DNA of 64,000 bases from Acholeplasmatales bacterium (GTDB lineage: Bacteria > Bacillota_I > Bacilli_A > Izemoplasmatales > Izemoplasmataceae), in assembly GCA_007694145.1 (NCBI GenBank), contig RECF01000062.1, positions 38,368-102,367 of the forward strand, read 5' to 3'. Shown in pieces: positions 54,358 to 62,948 of the stretch. The first letter of the stretch is position 1, and each line of letters starts with the position of its first letter. Position numbers and translations under genes: made by a program. The notes under the pieces were generated by a model that saw only the letters and a program-made list of their open reading frames with translations, searched no databases and was not told where the DNA came from.

Positions 54358-55305
54358 TCAGGTGTTTTTGCGTACGAGCACGTCACGCACAGCTTGCGCG
54401 ACATGGGTGGCGGTTAGACCGAATTTTTCCATCAGGAAAGGCTTTTTGCCGACCTCACCGAAATGGTCTTTGACCCCGACACGTTGCATAGGGACCGGAA
54501 CATGTTCGCCAAGTGTTTCAGCGACCGCACTCCCTAATCCACCGATGATATTATGGTTGTCACAGGTCACCACGGCCCCGGTCTTCTTAGCGGCCTCGAC
54601 CACGCCTTCGACATCGAGTGGTTTGAGCGTATGGACATTGATAACCTGCACCGAAACACCTTCTTTTGCAAGCATGTCGCGCGCATCGAGTGCTTCCTTG
54701 ACCATGATACCAGAGGCAAAAACTGTGACGTCTTCGCCGTCTTCTACTAGCGAGACTTTGCCGAGTTCAAAAGTCGTACCTTCAGGGAAAATCGGATCGA
54801 AATCCTGACGTATCAACCGCAGGTAAACAGGATGCGGACAGGTGAGGATGGCATCGAACAAACCGGCGAGCTGAACCCCATCAACCGGTTCGACGATTAC
54901 CATGCCGGGCAAACTGCGCATCAGGGCGAGATCTTCAAGGCACATGTGCGTCCCGCCGTTGAGTTGCGCCATGATACCGGGATCGGATCCGACCATCTTG
55001 ACTGGTAAGCCAGCATAGGCTACCGATAGGGTCACCTGGTCGAAGACCCGACGTGATGCAAACGGGGTGAAGGTATGGGTAAAGGGGATTTTCCCCATGT
55101 TCGCCAAACCGGCTGCGACGCCGATCATGTTGGCTTCAGCGACACCGACATTGATGGCGCGCTCAGGGTAGGCGTTCGCAAAGGGCTGCAAGTTGATCGC
55201 TTTGCGCAAATCGGCATCAAGAATGACAAGGTTCGGATACTGTTTGGCATACGCAATAAGCAGGTCGCCATAAATGTCGCGCATCGCCCGATCTGTAAGT
55301 TTCAT
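54358..55305 (-). CDS. sqwH: Transketolase C-terminal subunit (Pyr and C domains)
   Basis: 315 residues, the second half of a split transketolase. GVAEANMIGVAAGLA holds the conserved Glu that activates thiamine pyrophosphate; PFASRRVFDQV and LEDLALMRSLPGM follow. With the N-terminal subunit just upstream it should transfer two-carbon units from sulfofructose and then sulfoerythrulose to glyceraldehyde-3-phosphate, yielding xylulose-5-phosphate. Split transketolases also serve ordinary pentose metabolism, so specificity is inferred from the operon. AGGAG precedes the ATG at 55305. Confidence 0.88.
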   Translation of the reverse strand: MKLTDRAMRDIYGDLLIAYAKQYPNLVILDADLRKAINLQPFANAYPERAINVGVAEANMIGVAAGLANMGKIPFTHTFTPFASRRVFDQVTLSVAYAGLPVKMVGSDPGIMAQLNGGTHMCLEDLALMRSLPGMVIVEPVDGVQLAGLFDAILTCPHPVYLRLIRQDFDPIFPEGTTFELGKVSLVEDGEDVTVFASGIMVKEALDARDMLAKEGVSVQVINVHTLKPLDVEGVVEAAKKTGAVVTCDNHNIIGGLGSAVAETLGEHVPVPMQRVGVKDHFGEVGKKPFLMEKFGLTATHVAQAVRDVLVRKNT

Positions 55306-55306
55306 C

Positions 55307-56119
55307 TCAGTTCAACTCCTTGATGGCTTGTTCGGCCTGTTCTTGGGTCACCGGCATATTGTGTGAACCGACCTGACCTTCCGCAAAGAAGGCCCCTTTG
55401 CCTTTGATGGTCTTGAGTAGAATCATCGACGGCTTGCCGGTTGCTTTTTGAGCAGTGAGGATGGCATCGCGAATGGCTACGACATCGTGGCCATCAATCA
55501 TCTGGACGTGCCAATTGAACGCCCGCCATTTATCATCAAGCGGTGCGGGGTCGTTGATTTCATCGACGGTTCCGTCAATTTGCATCTGGTTGTAATCTGT
55601 GAACGCGATGAGGGTGTCAAGGCCTTGATTTCCGGCAAACATCGCCGCCTCCCAAACTTGACCTTCCTGACTTTCACCGTCGCTGATCATGGCATACACA
55701 CGAAACGGACTTTGGTCCATCTTCGCGGCCTTAGCCATCCCGACCGCAGCGGAAAAACCTTGTCCGAGCGAACCGGTCGTCATGTCGACGCCGGGGGTCT
55801 TGTTTTTGTCGGTATGACTGGGGAGAAGGGTGTTGGGTTGATTCAAGGTGTCAAGCCACTGCATCGGAAAGAACCCACGCATGGCCAAGGCTGCATACAC
55901 GGCCGGTCCGGCATGGCCCTTTGAGAGAACAAAGCGGTCCCGGTCTGGTTTTTGCGGGTTGTTTGGGTCGACATGCAAGATGTCGAAGTAGAGTACAGCT
56001 AGGGCATCCGCAATCGATAGACTGCCCCCCACATGGCCGATGCCGAGTGTGGCGATACAACGGATGGTGTTTTGCCGAATGGCCTTGGCGTGCGCTTCAA
56101 GTGTTTCTCGGTAATCCAT
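55307..56119 (-). CDS. sqwG: Transketolase N-terminal subunit (TPP-binding domain)
   Basis: 270 residues. TPP/Mg-binding motif ISDGESQEGQVWEAAMFAGNQ..., followed by ITFTDYNQ-type (here LIAFTDYNQMQIDG); early His-rich GIGHVGGSLSIADAL and KGHAGPAVYAAL are catalytic-pocket motifs. Together with the next gene (one base downstream) it makes a complete transketolase. No single-chain transketolase occurs in the window. AAGGAGG precedes the ATG at 56119. It follows the isomerase gene by 23 bases. Confidence 0.88.
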   Translation of the reverse strand: MDYRETLEAHAKAIRQNTIRCIATLGIGHVGGSLSIADALAVLYFDILHVDPNNPQKPDRDRFVLSKGHAGPAVYAALAMRGFFPMQWLDTLNQPNTLLPSHTDKNKTPGVDMTTGSLGQGFSAAVGMAKAAKMDQSPFRVYAMISDGESQEGQVWEAAMFAGNQGLDTLIAFTDYNQMQIDGTVDEINDPAPLDDKWRAFNWHVQMIDGHDVVAIRDAILTAQKATGKPSMILLKTIKGKGAFFAEGQVGSHNMPVTQEQAEQAIKELN

Positions 56120-56142
56120 AATCGTGTCCTCCTTGGAAAAAA

Positions 56143-57483
56143 TCAGTATTTTGTAATGTCTAGCCCGAGCATCTCGGCCAAAATGGTGAGCGCTTCGGCC
56201 ACATGGTCGTAAATGACGACGAAATGGGGTTCGAATCCGTCCTTGACGAGCGCCGTGATGAGCGGTTCAACCGGTGTGTGCGCCTTGAAGACGAGTGAGG
56301 TGCCGCAGTATTGTTTGGGTTTGTCAAGAATGGCACCTTCATGGATGAAGAAGCGAAAACGGCCATCCGGCAACCGACCGATGCGGAAGAGGGTGGCTCG
56401 GTCGCTCGCGCGCAAGCCAAACTCCATGGTCGGGCCGATTTTCCGGTTGGGGTGGACGCCGGTTTGGGCGCCTTCAGGTTGTCTTGCGAGGTTACACGGG
56501 CCGGTCCCACAGTGCCAAAACGTGATGGTATTTTCTTCAGGATTGATGGCGACCGGGTCACCAAGATAAGTCGGTAAATCGCTCAAACGTTCACCGATCA
56601 CCATCGACAAAGCGCCCCAAGCATCGGCTTCACAGGCCGCGGCCACGCGGTTTTCATTGAGCATGCCCAACACGGCGCATACCGGGGTCCCGTAGTCTGT
56701 AAAGAAGTCGGGCCAGCAGCGCGAAGCGAGGGCGCCGATTTGATGTTGTTTGACAAACTGTCGGTACGCCTCGTATAGACGGATCAAATCATCATGGTTT
56801 TTGCGCGGGGTGGCATCAAAGCCGAGCATGCGCGACTGAACCGTCTCCTTGGCCGTTTGCAAGGCTTCATCGGGTAGTTCGCGCGCGACTTTGGTCAGCT
56901 CACGCGACTCGATGGCCACCAAGTTGACACCGAAAACCTGGGCCATTTCAGTGTCGAGTGCCCGACCGAATCCAAAACCGCTTGGCGTATGACCAATCAT
57001 GGCGAGATTTAGGGAACGTAGGCTCTTTTTTACACGGGCCGCCGCGATGACGGCAGACACGGTTGTTTTCACAGTAGGGTTGTCAGGGGCACCGAGTACA
57101 TACTGAAGGGGTGTCCCGCGCATGGCTTTGTGGGCATGACCGGCTGAAAAAGCCCCGGTCAAACTGTTCAGCTTCAAACGCCCGCCATCGCCCTCAGGCT
57201 CGGCAAGTGTCCAAAGTAACATTGGTGCGTCGGTTAACCGCATCACCTCAGTGGCGTAGGCGGCATGGGCAAAGGTAAGGTTTTGATAAATGACCAAATC
57301 AGGGTGTTTCCCGTCTAAAAACGCCCGAAGCGATTCAATCGACAAGAGCGGTTCTGTCGGGGTCACGATGTCTGGTGCAAGGGTATGCAACATCTTCAAG
57401 GAAGCTTGAAACTGCTTGTGCGCCGTTTCAAGATGGAAGGTCGGGACACCGACCGGCAAATAAAGACACGTTAACAGGGACAT
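56143..57483 (-). CDS. L-fucose/L-arabinose isomerase-like protein, probable sulfoquinovose isomerase
   Basis: 446 residues, fucose/arabinose isomerase superfamily by layout: N-terminal Rossmann-like half (ATEVMRLTDAPMLLWTLAEPEG, NLAMIGHTPSGFGFGRALDTEM) and a C-terminal metal-binding half (ASRCWPDFFTDYGTPVCAVLGMLNE, AACEADAWGALSM, FWHCGTGPCNLA). Homologues called SftI convert SQ to 6-deoxy-6-sulfofructose in a related sulfoglycolysis route. Here it lies between the importer and the transketolase, the position expected for the first step. The start is ATG 57483 (MSLLTCLYL); ATG 57489 is too close to GAGGAG. Confidence 0.84.
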   Translation of the reverse strand: MSLLTCLYLPVGVPTFHLETAHKQFQASLKMLHTLAPDIVTPTEPLLSIESLRAFLDGKHPDLVIYQNLTFAHAAYATEVMRLTDAPMLLWTLAEPEGDGGRLKLNSLTGAFSAGHAHKAMRGTPLQYVLGAPDNPTVKTTVSAVIAAARVKKSLRSLNLAMIGHTPSGFGFGRALDTEMAQVFGVNLVAIESRELTKVARELPDEALQTAKETVQSRMLGFDATPRKNHDDLIRLYEAYRQFVKQHQIGALASRCWPDFFTDYGTPVCAVLGMLNENRVAAACEADAWGALSMVIGERLSDLPTYLGDPVAINPEENTITFWHCGTGPCNLARQPEGAQTGVHPNRKIGPTMEFGLRASDRATLFRIGRLPDGRFRFFIHEGAILDKPKQYCGTSLVFKAHTPVEPLITALVKDGFEPHFVVIYDHVAEALTILAEMLGLDITKY

Positions 57484-57539
57484 AATCATACTCCTCTTGA
57501 TGACATCATTTCAAAAAAAAACACGCGGGCAAAGAAGGT

Positions 57540-57568
57540 TCGGGCGCCGCGCAAGTGGCAGCGCCCGA
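57540..57568 (-). other. Intercistronic hairpin between binding-protein and isomerase genes
   Basis: Perfect 8-bp GC-rich stem TCGGGCGC/GCGCCCGA with a 13-base loop, no T-tract. Such hairpins after solute-binding-protein genes often protect the upstream mRNA 3' end and raise its level relative to the downstream genes. Confidence 0.6.
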
Positions 57569-57604
57569 GTCAATCTTTTGCAAAGCAAGTGTGCAGGGTG
57601 AAGA

Positions 57605-58819
57605 CTATTCCATAGCTGCAATCAGTGAAGCTTCAAGCGCTTCAAGAATTTCAAGCGGTGTCATGACACCTTCGGCCGCCCGGTCAGTCATCAAGTTGAT
57701 CATCGGGTACATGCCGGGAATTTGTGTTTGTGTCAGCCAATCTGAAACAAAGGCAGGGTCGGTCGCATTGATTTCATCTTGGAACATGCTGTAAGCTTCT
57801 TGGAACTCACCGAAGTCGATTTCAGCACCGATACGGGCACTCAAGAATGGTACGAAGTTGTTGAACTCGTCATGGTTTGCAGGTTCAGCAAGCCAGGCGA
57901 TGAAATCTTTAGCAGCTTGTTCGTTGCCGGAACCTTGAACAGCACTCATCGCTTTACCACCAAGCAAAGTGGCACGATGGCCTTCAGGTCCTGTTGGCAT
58001 TGGGATGACGGCCCATTCGAAGTCATTATCGCCATAACCGCTGACACGCCAGTTGCCGGACATGTGGAAACCAACGGTACCGGTTTGGAACATCTCAGCG
58101 GCAGCGCCGCCCGATACGAAGACTTCTTTGCTGATCATGCCGTTTTGGTAGAAGTCATGAAGAATGGTTAGAGCTTGAACCGCCTCAGGCGATGTCAGGT
58201 TCGAATCTGTGAAAGGCTCGTTCCAAATTTTTACGCCTTGTTGATAAATCATGGCCATGAAACGGTGTCCTTGGAAGTCGAATACGCCAGGTACGGACAC
58301 ATCGTCACAGTCGCGTAACTTGTCCATTTCAGTCGTGAACTCATCCCATGTCCAAATGTCTTCGTCGCCACGAACCGGATACTCGACGCCGCAGCGGTCA
58401 AGAATATCGGTATTGACGAACAAGCCATTGGCTGTAACATCCATCGGTAAACCAAGGGGGAGGTTGTTGGCGCTGTAGAAAATGTTGGTGTACGCCGTTG
58501 TGTCAAAGACATCATCAAGTTCAATCAGTAAGTCTTTGAAGTTGTTCATGACCCCTTCGGTAGTCCGGACGAGTGCTGGGGCTTCGCCACCATCAATCAT
58601 GGTGCCAAGACGGGTTTCATAAACGTCCCAACCAATCTCAAATAGCTCAATGTAGACGCCAGTTTCATCGCGATAACGCTCGAGCAGTTCGCGCATGACC
58701 TGACCTTCTGTACCATCGCTGAACCACATCATTTGAAAATCTGGTCGGTCGCTGGTGCCGCAAGCGGCCACAACAAAAGCGGTGAAAAGAGTAAGACTCA
58801 GTACCAAAAACTTTTTCAT
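57605..58819 (-). CDS. ABC transporter solute-binding lipoprotein (carbohydrate type)
   Basis: 404 residues. Lipoprotein signal MKKFLVLSLTLFTAFVVAAC with Cys20 as the lipid anchor. The body has the UgpB/MalE-type (family 1) pattern: YRDETGVYIELFEIGWDVYETRLGTMIDGGEAPALVR, GLPMDVTANGLFVNTDIL and GKAMSAVQGSGNEQAAKDFIAWL. It should capture sulfoquinovose or its glyceryl glycoside outside the cell. AGGAGG precedes the ATG. The two permease genes are upstream in the same operon; the order permease-permease-binding protein is reversed from the common one. Confidence 0.9.
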   Translation of the reverse strand: MKKFLVLSLTLFTAFVVAACGTSDRPDFQMMWFSDGTEGQVMRELLERYRDETGVYIELFEIGWDVYETRLGTMIDGGEAPALVRTTEGVMNNFKDLLIELDDVFDTTAYTNIFYSANNLPLGLPMDVTANGLFVNTDILDRCGVEYPVRGDEDIWTWDEFTTEMDKLRDCDDVSVPGVFDFQGHRFMAMIYQQGVKIWNEPFTDSNLTSPEAVQALTILHDFYQNGMISKEVFVSGGAAAEMFQTGTVGFHMSGNWRVSGYGDNDFEWAVIPMPTGPEGHRATLLGGKAMSAVQGSGNEQAAKDFIAWLAEPANHDEFNNFVPFLSARIGAEIDFGEFQEAYSMFQDEINATDPAFVSDWLTQTQIPGMYPMINLMTDRAAEGVMTPLEILEALEASLIAAME

Positions 58820-58891
58820 GGAAATCCTCCTAATTTTTTATATCCATTGCAGATACATGATCCGCAAGAGATTACAACATGGGAATATCAA

Positions 58892-59716
58892 TTAACCTTT
58901 CATACCGGTTTCCACAGTGCCTTGGACAAACTGACGCTGGAAGATGAGGAAGATAATCAGCATCGGAATCATCGAGATGGCACTTGTGGCCAGCAACGAA
59001 CTCCAGTCGGTCTGGTATTGCCCTTGGAAGGTGGCAATGGCTAGTTGCAACGTGTACTTCCTTGGAGAACTGATGGCAATCAGTGGCCAAATATAGTCGT
59101 TCCAGCGCCACATGAAGGAGAAGATAGCAATCGTCGCAATGGCCGGTTTGGCATTGGGCACGATGATTTTGTAAAAGATTTTCCATTCCGAAGCCCCATC
59201 GATTCGGGCCGATTCAATCAAATCATTGGGAATGGTGAGCAAGAACTGTCGCATGAGGAAGATACCGGCCGGTGTGGCAGCGGGTGGAATGATCAGCGCC
59301 CACAACGAGTTATACATTCCGAAGAAACGCAAAACACGGAAAATCGGTACCATGATGACTTCAAGCGGCAACATGATGGTCGCAAGAATGATCATCAAAA
59401 TCAACGTATCGCCCTTGAAGCGGAACTTAGCCAAGGCATAGCCCGACATCGTATTGATGGTGACGGCCAGTGCGGTACTGGAAACGGCGACTAAGAACGT
59501 ATTGAACAGGACGGTTGGGAAATGGGGAACGGCATTCCATGCCGACCGGAAGTTATCAAGCGTGAGACTTCTTGGGAAAAATGTGGGAACAATCAAACGC
59601 AGTTCCGCAACAGGTTTAAAGGCGGACATGACCGCATAAATGACTGGGATAAGGAAGAAAGCAGCGAAGAAAACAGCAAGCGGATACGTGAACCATGGTG
59701 TACGGTGGCGTCTCAT
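58892..59716 (-). CDS. Carbohydrate ABC transporter permease (MalG type)
   Basis: 274 residues, six membrane helices (the first ~12-32). The ATPase-docking EAA loop is visible as LIESARIDGASEWKIFYKIIVPNAKPAIATI, and LILMIILATIMLPLEVIM belongs to the core. It pairs with the MalF-type permease just upstream, overlapping it by four bases (ATGA). No ATPase gene occurs in the operon or window; a shared MsmX/MalK-type ATPase elsewhere is implied. Confidence 0.92.
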   Translation of the reverse strand: MRRHRTPWFTYPLAVFFAAFFLIPVIYAVMSAFKPVAELRLIVPTFFPRSLTLDNFRSAWNAVPHFPTVLFNTFLVAVSSTALAVTINTMSGYALAKFRFKGDTLILMIILATIMLPLEVIMVPIFRVLRFFGMYNSLWALIIPPAATPAGIFLMRQFLLTIPNDLIESARIDGASEWKIFYKIIVPNAKPAIATIAIFSFMWRWNDYIWPLIAISSPRKYTLQLAIATFQGQYQTDWSSLLATSAISMIPMLIIFLIFQRQFVQGTVETGMKG

Positions 59717-60633
59717 ACTTCACCACCTCGCTTCGCAAGGTACATATTGACGCCGGAAAACACCATGACGAACAAAATCATGATGACACTCATCGCACTT
59801 GCTAGGCCCACTTGGCGGTATTGGAAGGCTGTTTCATAAATATATTGTACGGTGAACACCGTAGCCCTGAAGGGACCGCCGGCTGTAAATGAGACAACAA
59901 GTGGATAGATTTTGAATATTTCCATGGCCGCGAGGATGAACACCATCGTTCGTGCCGGTTTCAGCACCGGATAGGTGACGTAAAGAAAGCGTTGCAGTCG
60001 ATTCGCGCCATCGATTTCAGCGGCTTCATAGAGCGAAACTGGCACGCTGAGCAAGGCGGCAAGAAACATAATCATGTAGTAGCCGGCCCGTGACCAGGTG
60101 AAGACAAACACGACACTCCACCAGGCAAACCGGGGATTGAGCAATGTCTGCAGTCGCTCGAAACCGAGGGTGACCACCAAACCATTCAGCAAACCTCTCG
60201 AGTCCCTTAAAATCCATTGCCAGATCAGGCCGACGACGATGAAGGAAATCATGACAGGCCAGTAATAGGTTGCCCGCCAGAAGGCTTTCGCCCGAAGCGG
60301 CTGCGCCAGCAGCAAAGCGAGCATCAATGAGGAGAAGAAGACAATTGGCAAGGTGGCCGCAACCAGAAAGATCGTGTTGCGCATCGCATCGCGGAAACCT
60401 TGATCGCCAAACAGTGTCCGGTAGTTGTCGAGCCCATTGAACACCGGGGTGTCACCGAGTCCCCGGAAGAGCGTGAAAGAGAAGTAGATGCCGATGATGG
60501 CCGGTGTGATGATGAACAGGCCAAATATCAAGAGGTTCGGCAGAAGAAACATATACGGCACGATCTTTTGCTTGAGAATGTAGTACTTGTAACTGTCACG
60601 ACGACGTTGCTTGACCGGGGGAGAATCTGTCAT
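59713..60633 (-). CDS. Carbohydrate ABC transporter permease (MalF type)
   Basis: 306 residues, six membrane helices. MFLLPNLLIFGLFIITPAIIGIYFSF is the first; the EAA loop appears as SLYEAAEIDGANRLQRFLYVTYPVLKP. It forms the channel with the MalG-type partner. The start is ATG 60633 behind CGAGGAGCG, one base after the GH31 stop, so translation is coupled to the sulfoquinovosidase. Confidence 0.92.
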   Translation of the reverse strand: MTDSPPVKQRRRDSYKYYILKQKIVPYMFLLPNLLIFGLFIITPAIIGIYFSFTLFRGLGDTPVFNGLDNYRTLFGDQGFRDAMRNTIFLVAATLPIVFFSSLMLALLLAQPLRAKAFWRATYYWPVMISFIVVGLIWQWILRDSRGLLNGLVVTLGFERLQTLLNPRFAWWSVVFVFTWSRAGYYMIMFLAALLSVPVSLYEAAEIDGANRLQRFLYVTYPVLKPARTMVFILAAMEIFKIYPLVVSFTAGGPFRATVFTVQYIYETAFQYRQVGLASAMSVIMILFVMVFSGVNMYLAKRGGEV

Positions 60634-60634
60634 G

Positions 60635-62644
60635 TTACCGCTCCTCGTATTCAGTATCGATGTCTTTCATACGTGCTAAGACATCCTGCATGGTTGCGTC
60701 TTCACGGTAGAAGACCGGCGGCTGACCCAGCGGGGCGTTGACTGTAACGTCTCCGCCTTCATAACGGGTGCCGGAGAAAACATGAACCCAACGATCCTTT
60801 GGCAAGTAAACCGTTTGTTCAACGGCACCAGCTTTGACGACCGGATGCACCAAAACGTCTGAACCAAACAAGAAAGCATTCTGAATTGTATAACAACGCG
60901 GATCATCTGGGTAATGCATGAACAGGGGTCGTTGCATGGGTAAACCCTTGTCAGCCGCCTCATCGACAAGGTGGCGGATATAAGGTTTAAGCACACGACG
61001 CAAACGGGTCATGCGTGCCATGAAACGCAACGTGTCGACACTGTGATAAAACTGGAAGTTTTCGGCGGGACGGTTCCCTTCGTGTGTACGCATGTACGCT
61101 GAAAAGACACTCATCTCACACCAACGCTCAAACAGTTCCTGCGTGCGAATGTTGCCATGCAGGCTTGTGTAACCGCCGATGTCGCTATGCATGTAAGGGA
61201 TACCGGTCATCCCGCTTGAGAGGGCAATCGGCGTGACGGAAGCGATGCCGTCATGCTCTTCCCAAATGACACTTTGATCACCCGCCCACATGGTGGTTGC
61301 GTAGCGTTGCGAGCCATGTCCACCGGCGCGCATGAAGTAGAAAACTTCGCCCAGTTTACCCCGTTCTTCGACGGCTTCATAGTTGCAGCGGGCCCAAAGG
61401 ACCGGCCAGGCGTTATGCATTTTCTTTGCATCGATGCCATTGTGAAGCACACAATCCACAGGCAGGTATTCGCCAAAATCAGCCATCCAACCACTGAACC
61501 CAAAATCGATCAGGTGTGTTTTGATGTGTGCCTTGTACCAGGCAAAAGCATCGGGATGGGTCAAGTCGACAATACCGCAGTCGAACTCGCCAAAATCTTC
61601 AATATAGGTTTGCCCCTTTTTGTTCAAAGCGAGATAACCATGGGCTTCTGCGGTTTTAAACAACGTCTCGTCCTTGAGTAAAAACGGACAAATATACCCC
61701 ATGAGGTGCTGACCTTTATCGCGCAGTGATGCCATGAACTGATCCAGCTCCGGGTAAAGTTGATCATTCCAAATCCAGTTCCAATACAGCCGTTTGCCAA
61801 ACGAAGTATAGTTGTGTCCTACCCAGTCTTGACACCACAGGCCATTGACGATGACCCCTTGTTTTTCGGTGTTTTCAAGAATACGTTTGACGGTATCGGT
61901 GCCACCTTGTAGGCCGAGCGTAATCCCCTCATGTAAGTATTCAGGCAACTTGGGGGGTCTGCCGGTAAAATCCGTCAAGCGTTCTATCAAGGACGGATAA
62001 TCCGGCGCAAACTCGAGCACCATCGTTTCCGGCACATCCCACATATGCAGTTCATGGAAATCGGGGGCCCGGAAATCAAACTGGGCATAGGCGGTGGTGT
62101 GCACATGGCACCAGTACTTGCGTGTCGATATAAACGTCGTTTCAGGATAGTAGGTCGTATGGTAATCGCCGCCTGCCCGATCAAGCAAGTCGGCATAAAA
62201 CGTCATCAATGATTTTTTGTCGCGCCCGACACCGGCTTCAGATGTCCAAAGCGGGTAGTTGCGGCCACGTAAATTGAAGTAAGAGGCTTGCACGCCACAA
62301 CCGTAAATGTTCTCTTCAGGTTCGGCAAATAGCCGAATCCACAGACGGTTGATGGCATCGGCCGTTGAAAACGAAAGGTGTAACCGTTGTTTCAACACCG
62401 TGAAAGTGACGGCCAGCTTCGTGTCATATAAGGAAAATACCACAGTGTCGCCATCGATTTCATAGCGTGGCAAAGGCACCCGGCTGATCACATGATCCTC
62501 GATGTGATAGTTGCCGCGATAGGCGGTGATCATGTCATAGCCACGACCTAGATAAAAACAAGGAAGCTCAGCGGTGTGTCTGAGAATCAGGTGGTCTTTG
62601 AAGTAAATGTCTAAGCCATCGGGTGTTGCTTTGAAGTCAATCAT
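60635..62644 (-). CDS. yihQ: Sulfoquinovosidase, GH31 (YihQ type)
   Basis: 669 residues. Nucleophile Asp389 (SGWMADFGEYLP), acid/base Asp456 (MWAGDQ), and the sulfonate-binding pair Arg285 and Trp288 in SFGKRLYWNW. All four sit exactly 16 residues before the E. coli YihQ positions I recall (R301, W304, D405, D472). It hydrolyses sulfoquinovosyl glycerol or sulfolipid headgroups to free SQ. No signal peptide, so it acts in the cytoplasm after import by the ABC system. The start is ATG 62644 (MIDFKATPDG) behind GAGGTG; an upstream extension to 62722 is not homologous. First gene of the operon. Confidence 0.95.
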   Translation of the reverse strand: MIDFKATPDGLDIYFKDHLILRHTAELPCFYLGRGYDMITAYRGNYHIEDHVISRVPLPRYEIDGDTVVFSLYDTKLAVTFTVLKQRLHLSFSTADAINRLWIRLFAEPEENIYGCGVQASYFNLRGRNYPLWTSEAGVGRDKKSLMTFYADLLDRAGGDYHTTYYPETTFISTRKYWCHVHTTAYAQFDFRAPDFHELHMWDVPETMVLEFAPDYPSLIERLTDFTGRPPKLPEYLHEGITLGLQGGTDTVKRILENTEKQGVIVNGLWCQDWVGHNYTSFGKRLYWNWIWNDQLYPELDQFMASLRDKGQHLMGYICPFLLKDETLFKTAEAHGYLALNKKGQTYIEDFGEFDCGIVDLTHPDAFAWYKAHIKTHLIDFGFSGWMADFGEYLPVDCVLHNGIDAKKMHNAWPVLWARCNYEAVEERGKLGEVFYFMRAGGHGSQRYATTMWAGDQSVIWEEHDGIASVTPIALSSGMTGIPYMHSDIGGYTSLHGNIRTQELFERWCEMSVFSAYMRTHEGNRPAENFQFYHSVDTLRFMARMTRLRRVLKPYIRHLVDEAADKGLPMQRPLFMHYPDDPRCYTIQNAFLFGSDVLVHPVVKAGAVEQTVYLPKDRWVHVFSGTRYEGGDVTVNAPLGQPPVFYREDATMQDVLARMKDIDTEYEER

Positions 62645-62742
62645 GAAAGCACCTCGGGTCAAATGATGGGCGTGTCGGAGGATATCATAGATGTGTGCGT
62701 CCGTCGGTAACGCGTCACACACAGGCAGGGAGAGGCTTGTTT

Positions 62743-62756
62743 TGAAAGCGCTTTAT
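62743..62756. promoter_or_regulatory. LacI-family-type operator, proximal
   Basis: TGAAAGCGCTTTAT, a near-palindrome with the AAAGCGCTTT core. It matches cre/LacI-type half-sites only in part (cre would end CA). It lies about 99 bases upstream of the SQase ATG, downstream of the leader terminator. Confidence 0.55.
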
Positions 62757-62816
62757 CAAGCGATAATCTCTCGTTTTTCATACACGAAAAAATGATAAAA
62801 TACTTGAAAATAAATT

Positions 62817-62860
62817 GAAGAGAAAAAGGCGCGAATCAAATCGTTCGGCTTTTTCTCTTC
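62817..62860 (-). terminator. Terminator hairpin in the leader of the SQ operon (possible attenuator)
   Basis: A 12-bp perfect inverted repeat (62817-62828 with 62849-62860), extended inward by a bulged CGAA/TTCG helix. Its core reads AAAAAG...CTTTTT on both strands, so it can terminate transcription in either direction. On the minus strand it lies ~30 bases downstream of the promoter start and ~170 bases before the SQase gene, so transcripts must read through it. Confidence 0.65.
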
Positions 62861-62888
62861 TCTCTTTGGCGGTTATTAACTTATCTAC

Positions 62889-62917
62889 ATTATAACGAAG
62901 ACCGCAACAATAATCAA
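62889..62917 (-). promoter_or_regulatory. Promoter for the sulfoquinovose operon
   Basis: Minus strand: TTGATT (62912-62917), 17 bp, TATAAT (62889-62894). It is the best promoter found in the 499 bases between the SQase and rpiB genes, which hold no supported gene. Confidence 0.72.
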
Positions 62918-62948
62918 GGTCAAATGTGAAAAGTCGACCCGTTTCCAT

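Noticed and set aside
62743..62756. Classical CcpA cre site
   Set aside because: Only part of the cre consensus is met, and a related second copy upstream of the promoter suggests a dedicated LacI-type regulator; kept as a generic operator.
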